Below are positions 56,809-64,000 of a stretch of DNA of 64,000 nucleotides, piece after piece. Each line of letters starts with the position of its first letter. Position 1 is the stretch's first letter. The stretch is from an uncultured Parabacteroides sp. (GTDB lineage: Bacteria; Bacteroidota; Bacteroidia; Bacteroidales; Tannerellaceae). The stretch is taken from positions 1-64,000 of the forward strand of contig CASEMX010000001.1 of assembly GCA_949289155.1 (NCBI GenBank), in the 5' to 3' direction. The translations under genes were made by a program, and so were the position numbers. Under the pieces are notes generated by a model, which was not told the DNA's origin, searched no databases, and was given only the letters and a program-made list of their open reading frames with translations.

Positions 56809-59352
56809 CTATCCGCACCGTGAAGCTCCGCAGTTCGTACAAATCAAACAACCTTCTTGATAGACTAGCGTTTCCTGTCCGCAGTTCGGACACTTCTGTC
56901 CTTTTACTTCCGTACCGTTCGGCAGATACTTCTTCAAGGCACGTTCCACGCCATTTTTCCATGTATTGATTGACTCGTTGTTCAGTTCCAAGCCCTGAAC
57001 CAATTTAATGACCTGGTCAATAGGCATGGCATAGCGCAATACTCCGGAAATCAATTTTGCGTAGTTCCAATATTCGGGGTCGAACTTGCTGTCCAATCCT
57101 TCAATCGTCATCTTATAGCCTCGCTTATTCTTGAATTGGAAATCATAATGCTTCTTTCCATCTTCATCATAGTTCTTGATAATGGTTCCCTTCTGGATGT
57201 TTTTCGGGACGATGATACCCTCTTCGTCATCAGCCAATCCGGTGAAGATTTCATAGGGGCGTCCATTCAGCAATCCGACGAAAGCAATCCATTTCTCTTT
57301 CTTGTTTTGGAACCGGACTACGTCTGCCTCCAGTTCACGCGGACGGGTCGATACGATGACCGGAGGTTGCATGCAATTGCAATCGTCGCTTTTCTTCTTT
57401 TTCTTATCTGTTGCAATCAGCACGCCCGAGCGCGAGCCATCACGATAGACTGTACAGCCTTTGCAACCGCTCTTCCATGCCTCGATATACAGTTCATTTA
57501 CTAATTCCTCACTTACATTGTTCGGCAGGTTGATAGTTACGCTGATGGAATGGTCTACCCATTTCTGGATACGTCCCTGCATCCGTACTTTTTGCAGCCA
57601 ATCGACATCGTTCGACGTCGCTTTATAATAAGGCGACTTGGCCACCAAGTCATCTATTTCCTCTTGTGTATAATGTTTCGTCACCGGATATCCTTGTGCC
57701 TCCATCCATGTAACGAACTTATGGTGGAATACCACATATTCTTCGAATGCATCCCCGGTCTCATCTACGAAATCGACACGTGTTTCTGTATCGTTCGGAT
57801 TGACTTTGCGGCGGCGTTTATAGACCGGAAGGAATACCGGTTCGATACCCGACGTGGTTTGTGTCATCAGGCTGGTCGTACCTGTCGGAGCAATCGTCAG
57901 ACAGGCGATATTGCGCCGTCCGTATAGTTTCATCTCCTCATACAGTCCCGGGTCTGCCTCACGTAAACGGAGGATAAACGGATTGTTTTCTTCCCGTTTG
58001 CTGTCATAGATTTCAAAAGCTCCGCGTTCTTTTGCCATATTGACAGACGAACGGTAAGCCGCCAACGCTAATGTTTTTTGAACCTCTTCGGCAAAGGCTG
58101 TAGCTTCATCCGTGCCATAGCGCAAATTCAGCGCTGCCAACATATCTCCTTCCGCAGTGATGCCAACGCCCGTGCGTCTTCCCATCAATGTCTTGCGTTG
58201 AATCTTTTCCCACAAATGGCGTTCTGCCTGTTTTATTTCCATCGATTCAGGATCGGAATCGATTTTTTCTAAAATTTGTTCGATTTTTTCTGATTCCAAA
58301 TCGATAATGTCATCCATGATGCGCTGTGCCAGACCGACATGTTCTTTAAACAAGTCGAAATCGAAATAGGCTTCAGCAGTAAATGGGTTTACGACGTATG
58401 AATAGAGGTTGATAGCCAATAAGCGGCAACTGTCATACGGGCACAACGGTATCTCTCCGCACGGATTGGTCGATACGGTACGGAAACCTAAATCGGCATA
58501 CGAATCCGGAACGGACTCACGCAGAATTGTGTCCCAAAACAATACGCCCGGCTCTGCCGACTTCCATGCGTTATGAATAATCTTTTTCCATAAAGTGGCA
58601 GCGTCTACATCTTTTATATACTCCGGATGTTCGCTTTGTATCGGATATTGCTGGCGATAGGTCGTATTGTTGATGACCGCGTGCATGAACTCGTCATCGA
58701 TTTTTACCGATACATTCGCCCCTGTAACCTTTCCTTCTACCATTTTGGCATCGATGAAGGATTCGGAATCCGGATGTTTGATGGATACGGACAACATTAA
58801 TGCGCCTCGGCGTCCATCTTGTGCAACTTCGCGTGTCGAATTGGAATAACGTTCCATGAAAGGGACCAAACCGGTTGATGTCAATGCTGAATTTTTAACC
58901 GGTGAACCTTTCGGGCGGATATGTGACAGATCATGTCCAACCCCGCCGCGCCGTTTCATCAACTGCACCTGTTCTTCGTCAATACGGATAATTGCACCAT
59001 AAGAATCAGCGGGACCATCTAAACCGATTACAAAACAATTCGAGAGAGAAGCAATCTGGTAATCATTTCCAATACCCGTCATTGGACTTCCTTGCGGAAT
59101 GATGTAACGAAAATGGTCAAACAGATTGAATAGAGTCTGTTCAGCCAAAGGGTTCGGATAATTTTTTTCTATGCGCGCGATTTCTCGAGCCAAACGATGA
59201 TGCATATCAGCCGGCGACTGCTCATAGATATTACCGAACGCATCTTTCAAAGCGTATTTGTTGACCCATACTTTTGCTGCCAATTCATCTCCTGTAAAAT
59301 AGGCCAAGGACGCTTTATAAGCTTCATCAAATGTATAGATTTTACGTTCCAC
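56809..59352 (-). CDS. nrdJ: Class II (adenosylcobalamin-dependent) ribonucleotide reductase
   Basis: This 847-residue class II reductase makes deoxyribonucleotides without oxygen, using vitamin B12. Landmarks are GSPMTGIGNDYQIASLSNCF near residue 90-110, the active-site cluster STNPCGEIPLCPYDSCRLLA near 290-310, GRRTGVGITAEGDMLAALN near 395-415, and NIACLTIAPTGTTSLMTQTT near 480-500. The C-terminal thiol and zinc region contains CKGCTVYRDGSRSG, CPNCGQ and CTNCGASRCG. It lies 14 bp after dnaA on the same strand, so dNTP supply and replication initiation may share a transcript. The cofactor must be made or imported; no cobalamin gene is in the window. Confidence 0.94.
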   Translation of the reverse strand: MERKIYTFDEAYKASLAYFTGDELAAKVWVNKYALKDAFGNIYEQSPADMHHRLAREIARIEKNYPNPLAEQTLFNLFDHFRYIIPQGSPMTGIGNDYQIASLSNCFVIGLDGPADSYGAIIRIDEEQVQLMKRRGGVGHDLSHIRPKGSPVKNSALTSTGLVPFMERYSNSTREVAQDGRRGALMLSVSIKHPDSESFIDAKMVEGKVTGANVSVKIDDEFMHAVINNTTYRQQYPIQSEHPEYIKDVDAATLWKKIIHNAWKSAEPGVLFWDTILRESVPDSYADLGFRTVSTNPCGEIPLCPYDSCRLLAINLYSYVVNPFTAEAYFDFDLFKEHVGLAQRIMDDIIDLESEKIEQILEKIDSDPESMEIKQAERHLWEKIQRKTLMGRRTGVGITAEGDMLAALNLRYGTDEATAFAEEVQKTLALAAYRSSVNMAKERGAFEIYDSKREENNPFILRLREADPGLYEEMKLYGRRNIACLTIAPTGTTSLMTQTTSGIEPVFLPVYKRRRKVNPNDTETRVDFVDETGDAFEEYVVFHHKFVTWMEAQGYPVTKHYTQEEIDDLVAKSPYYKATSNDVDWLQKVRMQGRIQKWVDHSISVTINLPNNVSEELVNELYIEAWKSGCKGCTVYRDGSRSGVLIATDKKKKKSDDCNCMQPPVIVSTRPRELEADVVRFQNKKEKWIAFVGLLNGRPYEIFTGLADDEEGIIVPKNIQKGTIIKNYDEDGKKHYDFQFKNKRGYKMTIEGLDSKFDPEYWNYAKLISGVLRYAMPIDQVIKLVQGLELNNESINTWKNGVERALKKYLPNGTEVKGQKCPNCGQETLVYQEGCLICTNCGASRCG

Positions 59353-59366
59353 TGCTTATGTATTTT

Positions 59367-60764
59367 TTAGTTTTTCAATAGGCTTTCGATTTCTTCTACG
59401 GAGGTACGGAAAGACTTGTTTGTCTCCATTTGGTCCTTTATGGTTTTACACGCATGTAAAACGGTAGCATGGTCCTTTTTCCCTACAATCTTTCCGATAT
59501 GTGCGAAAGAGCAATCCGTATATTTTTTTGCCAAAAACATTGTTATTTGGCGTGCTTGGACAATCTCACGTTTGCGTGAGTTTGTTTGGATGGCCGCCTG
59601 CTCCAAGTTGAAATACTTGCAGACGGTTTCCTGTATGGATTGGACGGATAATTGTTTCTTTTCCAAATGCACCGCCAAGCTGACGATACGTTTAGTCAAA
59701 GGCATATCTATTTCCCGGTTATTGACTAATGAGTTGGCCATCAATGAGACCAAGATACCCTCAAGGTCACGGACATTTTCCGTTACATTGTTAGCGATGA
59801 AATTGAATGCTTCTTCCGGCATGATGATTCCTTCATGGTTCATCTTGTTTTTGAGGATTTTCTTACGCAAATCCAAATCTGGACGTTCCAGTTCAGATAT
59901 CAATCCCCATTTCAACCGGGTAAAAAAGCGCTCTTCCATACCTTGCAGTTCTACTGGTGGCTTATCGGAAGTCAAGACTATCTGTTTGTTTAGCAGATGC
60001 AGGTGGTTGAAGATATGGAAAAAGGTATTTTGTGTTTTATCTTTTCCGATAAATTCTTGCACATCATCCAAGAGCAGCACATCAATGCTTTGATAAAAAT
60101 AGAGAAACTCATTAATATTGTTCTTCCGAACGGCATCGGTGAATTGGGTGCTGAACAAATGGGCTGATATATAAAGCACTTTCTTGTCCGGATGTAGCTC
60201 CTGTATTCGATTGCCAATAGCATGGCATAAATGAGTCTTGCCTACTCCGGAAGCACCGAAGATAAACATCGGATTGAATGCGGTCTTCCCTGGATTTTGG
60301 GCAATCGCTTCACTGGCAGCGCGGACTACCTTGTTGCTTTCTCCCTCGAAATAGTTCTCAAAACTGTATCTCGGATTCAGATAAGAGTCCCAATCTTGGA
60401 TAGCGCGTTTTTGTTCGAACACATTCGGTGCGTATGGTTGTTTCGGAATAGCATTCATTGACGGCTCTGAGCGTTGTTCTACCGTTGTCGATTCATCTTT
60501 CATGTCGCCTACCGTAGCTACGCGATAAATCAACGATACATCTTGCCCCATGACCCGCCGGATAACTGCTGTTAACAGTTTCTGAAAATTTGCTTCTATG
60601 TATTCTCCAAAGAAATTAGACGGAACTAATGCCCTGAATTCTTTCTTTTCGTTTAAAGAATGAGGGATAATCGGTAGAAACCAAGTGGTATATTGCTCTT
60701 CCGACACATTGTCCTTAATAATTTCAAGGCACTTATTCCATAATATTTGACAATCAGCCTGCAT
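59367..60764 (-). CDS. dnaA: Chromosomal replication initiator protein DnaA
   Basis: DnaA is the ATP-dependent initiator that binds DnaA boxes and opens oriC. In this 465-residue protein domain I is at residues 1-85 (interaction with DnaB). Domain III starts near 130 (SYLNPRYSFENYFEGESNKV), with Walker A FGASGVGKTH near 170-179 and Walker B IDVLLLDDVQEFIGK near 230-244. C-terminal domain IV binds DNA (SRKREIVQARQITMFLAKKY, then IGKIVGKKDHATVLHACKTI, near 405-450). No cluster of TTATCCACA boxes was seen next to it, so oriC is probably elsewhere. The gene heads a unit with nrdJ. Confidence 0.97.
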   Translation of the reverse strand: MQADCQILWNKCLEIIKDNVSEEQYTTWFLPIIPHSLNEKKEFRALVPSNFFGEYIEANFQKLLTAVIRRVMGQDVSLIYRVATVGDMKDESTTVEQRSEPSMNAIPKQPYAPNVFEQKRAIQDWDSYLNPRYSFENYFEGESNKVVRAASEAIAQNPGKTAFNPMFIFGASGVGKTHLCHAIGNRIQELHPDKKVLYISAHLFSTQFTDAVRKNNINEFLYFYQSIDVLLLDDVQEFIGKDKTQNTFFHIFNHLHLLNKQIVLTSDKPPVELQGMEERFFTRLKWGLISELERPDLDLRKKILKNKMNHEGIIMPEEAFNFIANNVTENVRDLEGILVSLMANSLVNNREIDMPLTKRIVSLAVHLEKKQLSVQSIQETVCKYFNLEQAAIQTNSRKREIVQARQITMFLAKKYTDCSFAHIGKIVGKKDHATVLHACKTIKDQMETNKSFRTSVEEIESLLKN

Positions 60765-60809
60765 TGTTCTATATTTCTCTCAAAATGTACTTTTATATCT
60801 TTTCGCTTA

Positions 60810-60818
60810 CAAAGGTTA
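60810..60818 (-). promoter_or_regulatory. Possible dnaA promoter
   Basis: TAACCTTTG on the minus strand is close to TAnnTTTG (one extra base), about 45 nt upstream of the dnaA start, in an AT-rich region with TTTTTTTTT near the -33 position. Confidence 0.4.
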
Positions 60819-61096
60819 TAAATAAATTCTGAAAAAAAAAGTCCCTTTTTATTTGTATTTCTCTAAATATTTTATCGTATTTAAAGTCAATGAATTACTA
60901 AATAGCATTGAAAATCAAATTTTTATCTCTTGTTGTTTGTACAAAGAAAAAGAAAAAGCCTTTTTTCACGACATTTTGTTAGTTCTATTCTGAAGCGACT
61001 TTGAAAGGGATAACTTTTCTATCCGTCTTATTCCAAATAAATTAGGCGAACAATTCGTTTTTTCAGTTTGTTTCGCCTGAAATCAGAAAGACAGAA
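60819..61096. other. AT-rich region upstream of dnaA
   Basis: No gene is present. It is very AT-rich, with poly-A and poly-T tracts. One inverted repeat, AGGCGAA (61044-61050) with TTCGCCT (61072-61078), is extended inward by CAA/TTG. One weak DnaA-like box, GTTATCCC, reads on the minus strand near 61010. The region is compatible with a dnaA regulatory zone; evidence for an origin is insufficient. Confidence 0.4.
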
Positions 61097-61122
61097 TGAA
61101 AAAATTTCTCAAAAAAGAAATT
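61097..61122 (-). terminator. Terminator after the MlaD-like gene
   Basis: On the minus strand AATTTCT (61122-61116) and AGAAATT (61109-61103) form a 7-bp stem with a 6-nt loop, followed by TTTTTC. It ends the amidase-mlaD unit. Confidence 0.65.
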
Positions 61123-61130
61123 CTGTTATC

Positions 61131-62015
61131 TCAGAATACAGAGAAGTGGACGTAACGCTTCGGATGCTCGCGCAAATCCAGCAGCAGTTTGGATGCATTC
61201 TCTGCTGTGCTGTTCAAGTTGTCGTATAATCCCCGGTCATTTAGCAACAAACCGATGCTGTTGTTGGTCGAATTGAACTTTTCAGTAGTTACTTTCAGGT
61301 TTGCCAGTGTGGCATTGATACTTTCTACCGTGGTCTGCAGGTCTAATGTTTTCAGTTCCGTGCTGACATCGGAGAAATTGGCCGTGATGGTTTTCAATCC
61401 GGAAACAATTTCGGGCACATCATTCGCCAATAACCGATTCAGTTCGCGAGTGGATTGCTCCAGATTGGCAGTTGCATTTTCTACATGGTTCAACGATTGT
61501 GCCAATGCCGGATGATTAATCAGCGTCTGTATGCCTCCCAAAATAGAATCAATTTTCGGTAGCATGGATTCTATACTGGGGAGAATCTTTTCCTGTACGG
61601 ATTGCATCATCTCTTCGCTCATGCGTCCTTCTATCTGGTCGCCCGGCTTGAAGAAGTCATCTACATATTTATTTAAATGAATATGTAATTCGGCTCCGCC
61701 CAAGAAGCTGTTGACAATCGTGATGTAGCTTCCTTTATTGATACGCATTTTGTCCTCTAGACTGATATCGACCGTGATTTTATCCATCGTGTCGTAATCA
61801 TATCGGATATCTCGGACCAAACCCACCTTGAAGCCCTCAACATATACTGGGCTAGAGATGGTTACTCCTTTCACATTATTAAATATCACCTCATAGTGGT
61901 TGGAGGGTTTGAATAAATTTATCCCTTTCAGATAATTGATTCCGAAATAAAGTAGGGCCAAACTGATAATTGAAATGATTCCTATTTTGGCCTCTTTAGT
62001 AAATATCGTTTTCAT
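61131..62015 (-). CDS. MlaD/MCE-family lipid transport protein
   Basis: This 294-residue protein has one N-terminal membrane helix (KIGIISIISLALLYFGINYL, residues 10-29). One MCE domain follows (about residues 38-115: FNNVKGVTISSPVYVEGFKV, then ITIVNSFLGGAELHIHLNKY). A long helical C-terminus follows (heptad-like repeats from 150 to 270). MCE proteins form hexamers that carry phospholipids between membranes, with an ABC transporter. The ABC genes are not adjacent here. It follows the amidase by 29 bp, an amidase-MCE pair common in Bacteroidetes. A terminator follows. Confidence 0.87.
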   Translation of the reverse strand: MKTIFTKEAKIGIISIISLALLYFGINYLKGINLFKPSNHYEVIFNNVKGVTISSPVYVEGFKVGLVRDIRYDYDTMDKITVDISLEDKMRINKGSYITIVNSFLGGAELHIHLNKYVDDFFKPGDQIEGRMSEEMMQSVQEKILPSIESMLPKIDSILGGIQTLINHPALAQSLNHVENATANLEQSTRELNRLLANDVPEIVSGLKTITANFSDVSTELKTLDLQTTVESINATLANLKVTTEKFNSTNNSIGLLLNDRGLYDNLNSTAENASKLLLDLREHPKRYVHFSVF

Positions 62016-62044
62016 CTTTCGTATTTTGTATTTTTTTGTTCTAC

Positions 62045-63208
62045 TTACTTATTTGCTTCTTTTCCGTTCTTGAACGGGACGATATATGCGTCTTTGAAAT
62101 CCTTGATTACCTGTTTACGCAGGCGGCTGATTTCATTGAAACTCGTACTTTCTCCATAATAATAGATATAGAATTGGGTTCCTTTGACGCATTCCACGTT
62201 TTTGTATCCTTTCAATAGCCGAGAGTTGGCCGGGAGTTTCCGGTCGGAAGTCATAATCCGCACTTTATAGACCGTCTTATCTTTCCGGTTGTCAGCCTGC
62301 TGTTTTGCTTTCGCCTCTTGCCGTTCCCTTTTGCGGCGGAGAATATCCTCTTCGCTTCCGGCAGGCGGGTTATTGGTCGGATGGCTCTGCTGTTCGCCAG
62401 TCCGTGCAACCGGTTTGGCGATGGTAACCGATTGACGGCTATCGAATGTTCGTTTATAGTTATCGAATGCATCCGAGATGGATTGTGCCAGCTGACGTTG
62501 TCCTCGTTCAGATGCCAGATAGCGTTCTTCTGCCCGGTTCGTAATGAATCCGACTTCAATCAATACGCTGGGCATGCTGGTTTTTCTGAGAACCAAGAAT
62601 CCGGCTTGGCGAACTCCGCGGTCATCCCGTTGAGCTGCGGTGAAATGCTTCTGGATTTCGGAAGCGAACCCGATGCTCTGCTCCATATGTTTATTCTGGA
62701 TAAACTCAAATATGATATATGATTCCGAAGAGTTAGGGTCGAAGCCTTCATAACGCTGCTGATAGTCCTCCTCCAATAGGATTGCCGAGTTTTCTCGCAT
62801 TGCCACAGCCAAGTTTTCATCTGTCCGGGCAAGACCTAAGGTATAGGTTTCCGTGCCATGTACGCTTTTCCCCCGGGCTACGGCGTTGGTATGGATAGAT
62901 ATGAATAAATCAGCTTTGCAGCGGTTGGCTATTTCGGCACGTTCGTCTAATTCGATGAATTTATCGGAACTTCGGGTATAAACTACCTTTACATCCTTAT
63001 GTTTTTGGCTGATTAAGTTTCCTAATTTCAATGCGATACCTAAGTTTATCGCTTTTTCGTTAATAATAGTCCCTTTGGCTCCGGGGTCTTTTCCGCCATG
63101 TCCGGCATCGATGACCACCGTGAAACTTTTCTGTTCTGCCTGTAGGTTCCCCGTTTGGGAAAAGAGGCAGAATAGGATGGATATATATATAATATAGGTA
63201 TGTTTCAC
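62045..63208 (-). CDS. N-acetylmuramoyl-L-alanine amidase
   Basis: This 387-residue secreted zinc amidase (Amidase_3) cleaves the bond between N-acetylmuramic acid and the stem peptide, usually during cell separation. It has a signal peptide (MKHTYIIYISILFCLFSQTG). The catalytic domain at about 28-245 has VVIDAGHGGKDPGAKG (zinc His), ATP-site-like Glu in INEKAINL, DLFISIHTNAVARGKSVHGT (zinc His), and VLIEVGFITNRAEERYLAS (catalytic Glu). A basic linker (RRKRERQEAKAKQQ) and a short C-terminal SPOR-like domain (VYKVRIMTSDRKLPANSRLL) follow. It heads a unit with the MlaD-like gene. Confidence 0.93.
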   Translation of the reverse strand: MKHTYIIYISILFCLFSQTGNLQAEQKSFTVVIDAGHGGKDPGAKGTIINEKAINLGIALKLGNLISQKHKDVKVVYTRSSDKFIELDERAEIANRCKADLFISIHTNAVARGKSVHGTETYTLGLARTDENLAVAMRENSAILLEEDYQQRYEGFDPNSSESYIIFEFIQNKHMEQSIGFASEIQKHFTAAQRDDRGVRQAGFLVLRKTSMPSVLIEVGFITNRAEERYLASERGQRQLAQSISDAFDNYKRTFDSRQSVTIAKPVARTGEQQSHPTNNPPAGSEEDILRRKRERQEAKAKQQADNRKDKTVYKVRIMTSDRKLPANSRLLKGYKNVECVKGTQFYIYYYGESTSFNEISRLRKQVIKDFKDAYIVPFKNGKEANK

Positions 63209-63234
63209 TACGTAATTTTTTGGACTAACGGGTA

Positions 63235-63242
63235 CAAAGGTA
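63235..63242 (-). promoter_or_regulatory. Promoter of the amidase-mlaD unit
   Basis: TACCTTTG on the minus strand fits TAnnTTTG, 26 nt upstream of the amidase start codon. No clean -33 TTTG is seen. Confidence 0.55.
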
Positions 63243-63363
63243 GTGTTTTTTTAATTTGGCTCTACTATTCTGTTTCTAAATTTTCGTAAACACCGAAAGG
63301 AGTCACAGGCAGAGAATTAATCTTTCTTGGAAATGTTTTGCATTTGCCAGGGGGAATAGTTGG

Positions 63364-63371
63364 TACTTTTG
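63364..63371 (+). promoter_or_regulatory. Promoter of the Bcr/CflA efflux gene
   Basis: TACTTTTG matches TAnnTTTG, 21 nt before the ATG at 63393. TTTG at 63343-63346 is a possible -33 box, though spacing (17 nt) is short. Confidence 0.55.
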
Positions 63372-63392
63372 CGGCTAAAAAATCAGAATAAC

Positions 63393-64000
63393 ATGGGAAA
63401 AAGAAATTCATTATTATTTTTATTTGTCCTTTTAGGGGCGCTTACCGCATTCGGGCCATTTGTTACTGATATGTATTTGCCCAGTCTTCCTTCGATGGTG
63501 CATTATTTTCAAACCTCTTCCTCGATGGTTCAATTAGGACTTACTACCAGTATGATAGGTTTGGCTGTCGGACAACTGTTCTTTGGGCCGATTAGTGATA
63601 AATACGGTAGGCGGTTGCCGCTTTTAGGGGCGATTCTTCTCTTTATAGTCTCTACAGTTGGATGTATATTTGCTCCGAGCATCGAAGTTTTCCTTTTCTT
63701 GCGATTAATACAAGGAATAGCCGGAGCTAGTGGGATTGTTATTGCCCGTTCGGTGGCAACGGATAGTTTTTCCAATAAAGATTTAGGCAAAGCGATGGCA
63801 ATCATCGGTGCGATTAATGGTGTAGCTCCGGTTGCAGCTCCAGTAGCTGGTGGATTTTTGACCGATACCGTAGGCTGGCGTGGCATCTTTGTCATTCTTT
63901 TGTTGATAGGTATTTTGTTGCTGTTTGGCATCCTTCGTTTCCATGAATCGTTGCCGGTGAACATGCGCCGGAGTGTCCGTTGGTTAGATTTGATATTTAG
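63393..64000 (+). CDS. Bcr/CflA-family multidrug efflux MFS transporter (5' part)
   Basis: The first 202 codons of a drug/H+ antiporter of the Bcr/CflA subfamily are present; the gene runs off the right edge. The start is MGKRNSLLFLFVLLGALTAF, then GPFVTDMYLPSLPSMVHYF, which is typical of Bcr. Motif A-like GPISDKYGRRLPLLGAI joins helices 2 and 3, and LRLIQGIAGASGIVIARSVA is the conserved helix 4-5 region. Five to six membrane helices are visible. Bcr proteins export bicyclomycin, sulfonamides or other small molecules; the substrate here is unknown. Confidence 0.88.
   Translation, partial: MGKRNSLLFLFVLLGALTAFGPFVTDMYLPSLPSMVHYFQTSSSMVQLGLTTSMIGLAVGQLFFGPISDKYGRRLPLLGAILLFIVSTVGCIFAPSIEVFLFLRLIQGIAGASGIVIARSVATDSFSNKDLGKAMAIIGAINGVAPVAAPVAGGFLTDTVGWRGIFVILLLIGILLLFGILRFHESLPVNMRRSVRWLDLIF

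Noticed and set aside
60765..61130. Possible replication origin next to dnaA
   Set aside because: The region is AT-rich but lacks a cluster of DnaA boxes; only one weak GTTATCCC-type site was seen. GC-skew analysis over the full chromosome would be needed.

Overview
The window is a Bacteroidota chromosome segment, order Bacteroidales, most likely Parabacteroides or a close Tannerellaceae relative. Three things point there. Many genes are preceded by the Bacteroidetes promoter pair (TTTG, about 19-21 nt, then TAnnTTTG). The gene families are typical of the phylum (DUF3276/PUR protein, DUF4270 lipoprotein, DUF6261, PorT-like protein, fused FeoAB, TonB-type barrels with a carboxypeptidase-regulatory N-domain). 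The gene pairings are Bacteroidales-like. The genus is an inference. No rRNA, CRISPR array, prophage or transposase gene was seen.

Layout. 0-5.6 kb: two tandem tRNA-Gln genes, rsfS, ftsH, cdsA, a PorT-like protein, a 56-residue 2[4Fe-4S] ferredoxin and a PUR-domain protein. 5.9-15.2 kb: an oxidoreductase, gcvT-pepT, a serine hydrolase, a truncated GT5 protein, a DUF4270 lipoprotein and a radical-SAM/DUF4130 pair. 15.3-21.7 kb: a five-gene leftward operon (2TM protein, DUF2141, outer-membrane barrel, membrane protein, winged-helix regulator) with palindromic operators at its promoter, and a divergent TonB-dependent receptor. 22.5-28.8 kb: galactose use (galM, sugar importer, galK), then tkt-rpiB. 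29-32.7 kb: rmlA, an OmpA-type protein and an undecaprenyl-phosphate sugar transferase. 32.7-35.6 kb: ruvX, def, and carboxyltransferase and biotin-carrier subunits. 35.7-43.8 kb (noticeably GC-richer): phosphoesterase, DUF6261 protein, ADP-forming acyl-CoA synthetase, PBP1A and a HigBA-type toxin-antitoxin pair. 44-49.8 kb: miaA, kdsA, a TPR/HTH regulator and its barrel protein. 50.4-53.9 kb: an AT-rich three-gene polysaccharide operon. 54-60.8 kb: the feo locus, a class II ribonucleotide reductase and dnaA. 61.1-64 kb: an MlaD/MCE protein, an amidase, and the start of a Bcr/CflA efflux pump that runs off the window.

The most unusual signal is not a gene. Four intergenic regions (5805-5902, 9478-9691, 21773-22285 and 37771-38163) hold arrays of short palindromes. 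Each array uses a different palindrome, but the spacing is the same idea each time. In three arrays the dyad centres are 20.5-21 bp apart and two palindrome types alternate, giving a 41-42 bp unit. In the fourth, one palindrome repeats every 22-23 bp. That is two or four turns of the helix. Each array starts 11-28 bp after a stop codon and lies between two genes pointing the same way. Arms are conserved, loops flip orientation in two arrays, and linkers vary. I know of no named element with this design.

Other regulatory signals can be read directly. Two copies of GTTTATAWTATAAAC control the 15-19 kb operon, one exactly between its -33 and -7 boxes. A 20-bp inverted repeat sits at the -33 region of feoAB. 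A near-palindrome overlaps the toxin-antitoxin promoter. An inverted repeat lies upstream of the 47.5-kb barrel gene. Promoter boxes a few bases before ruvX and miaA suggest leaderless mRNAs. Two roughly 187-bp foldback repeats flank PBP1A.
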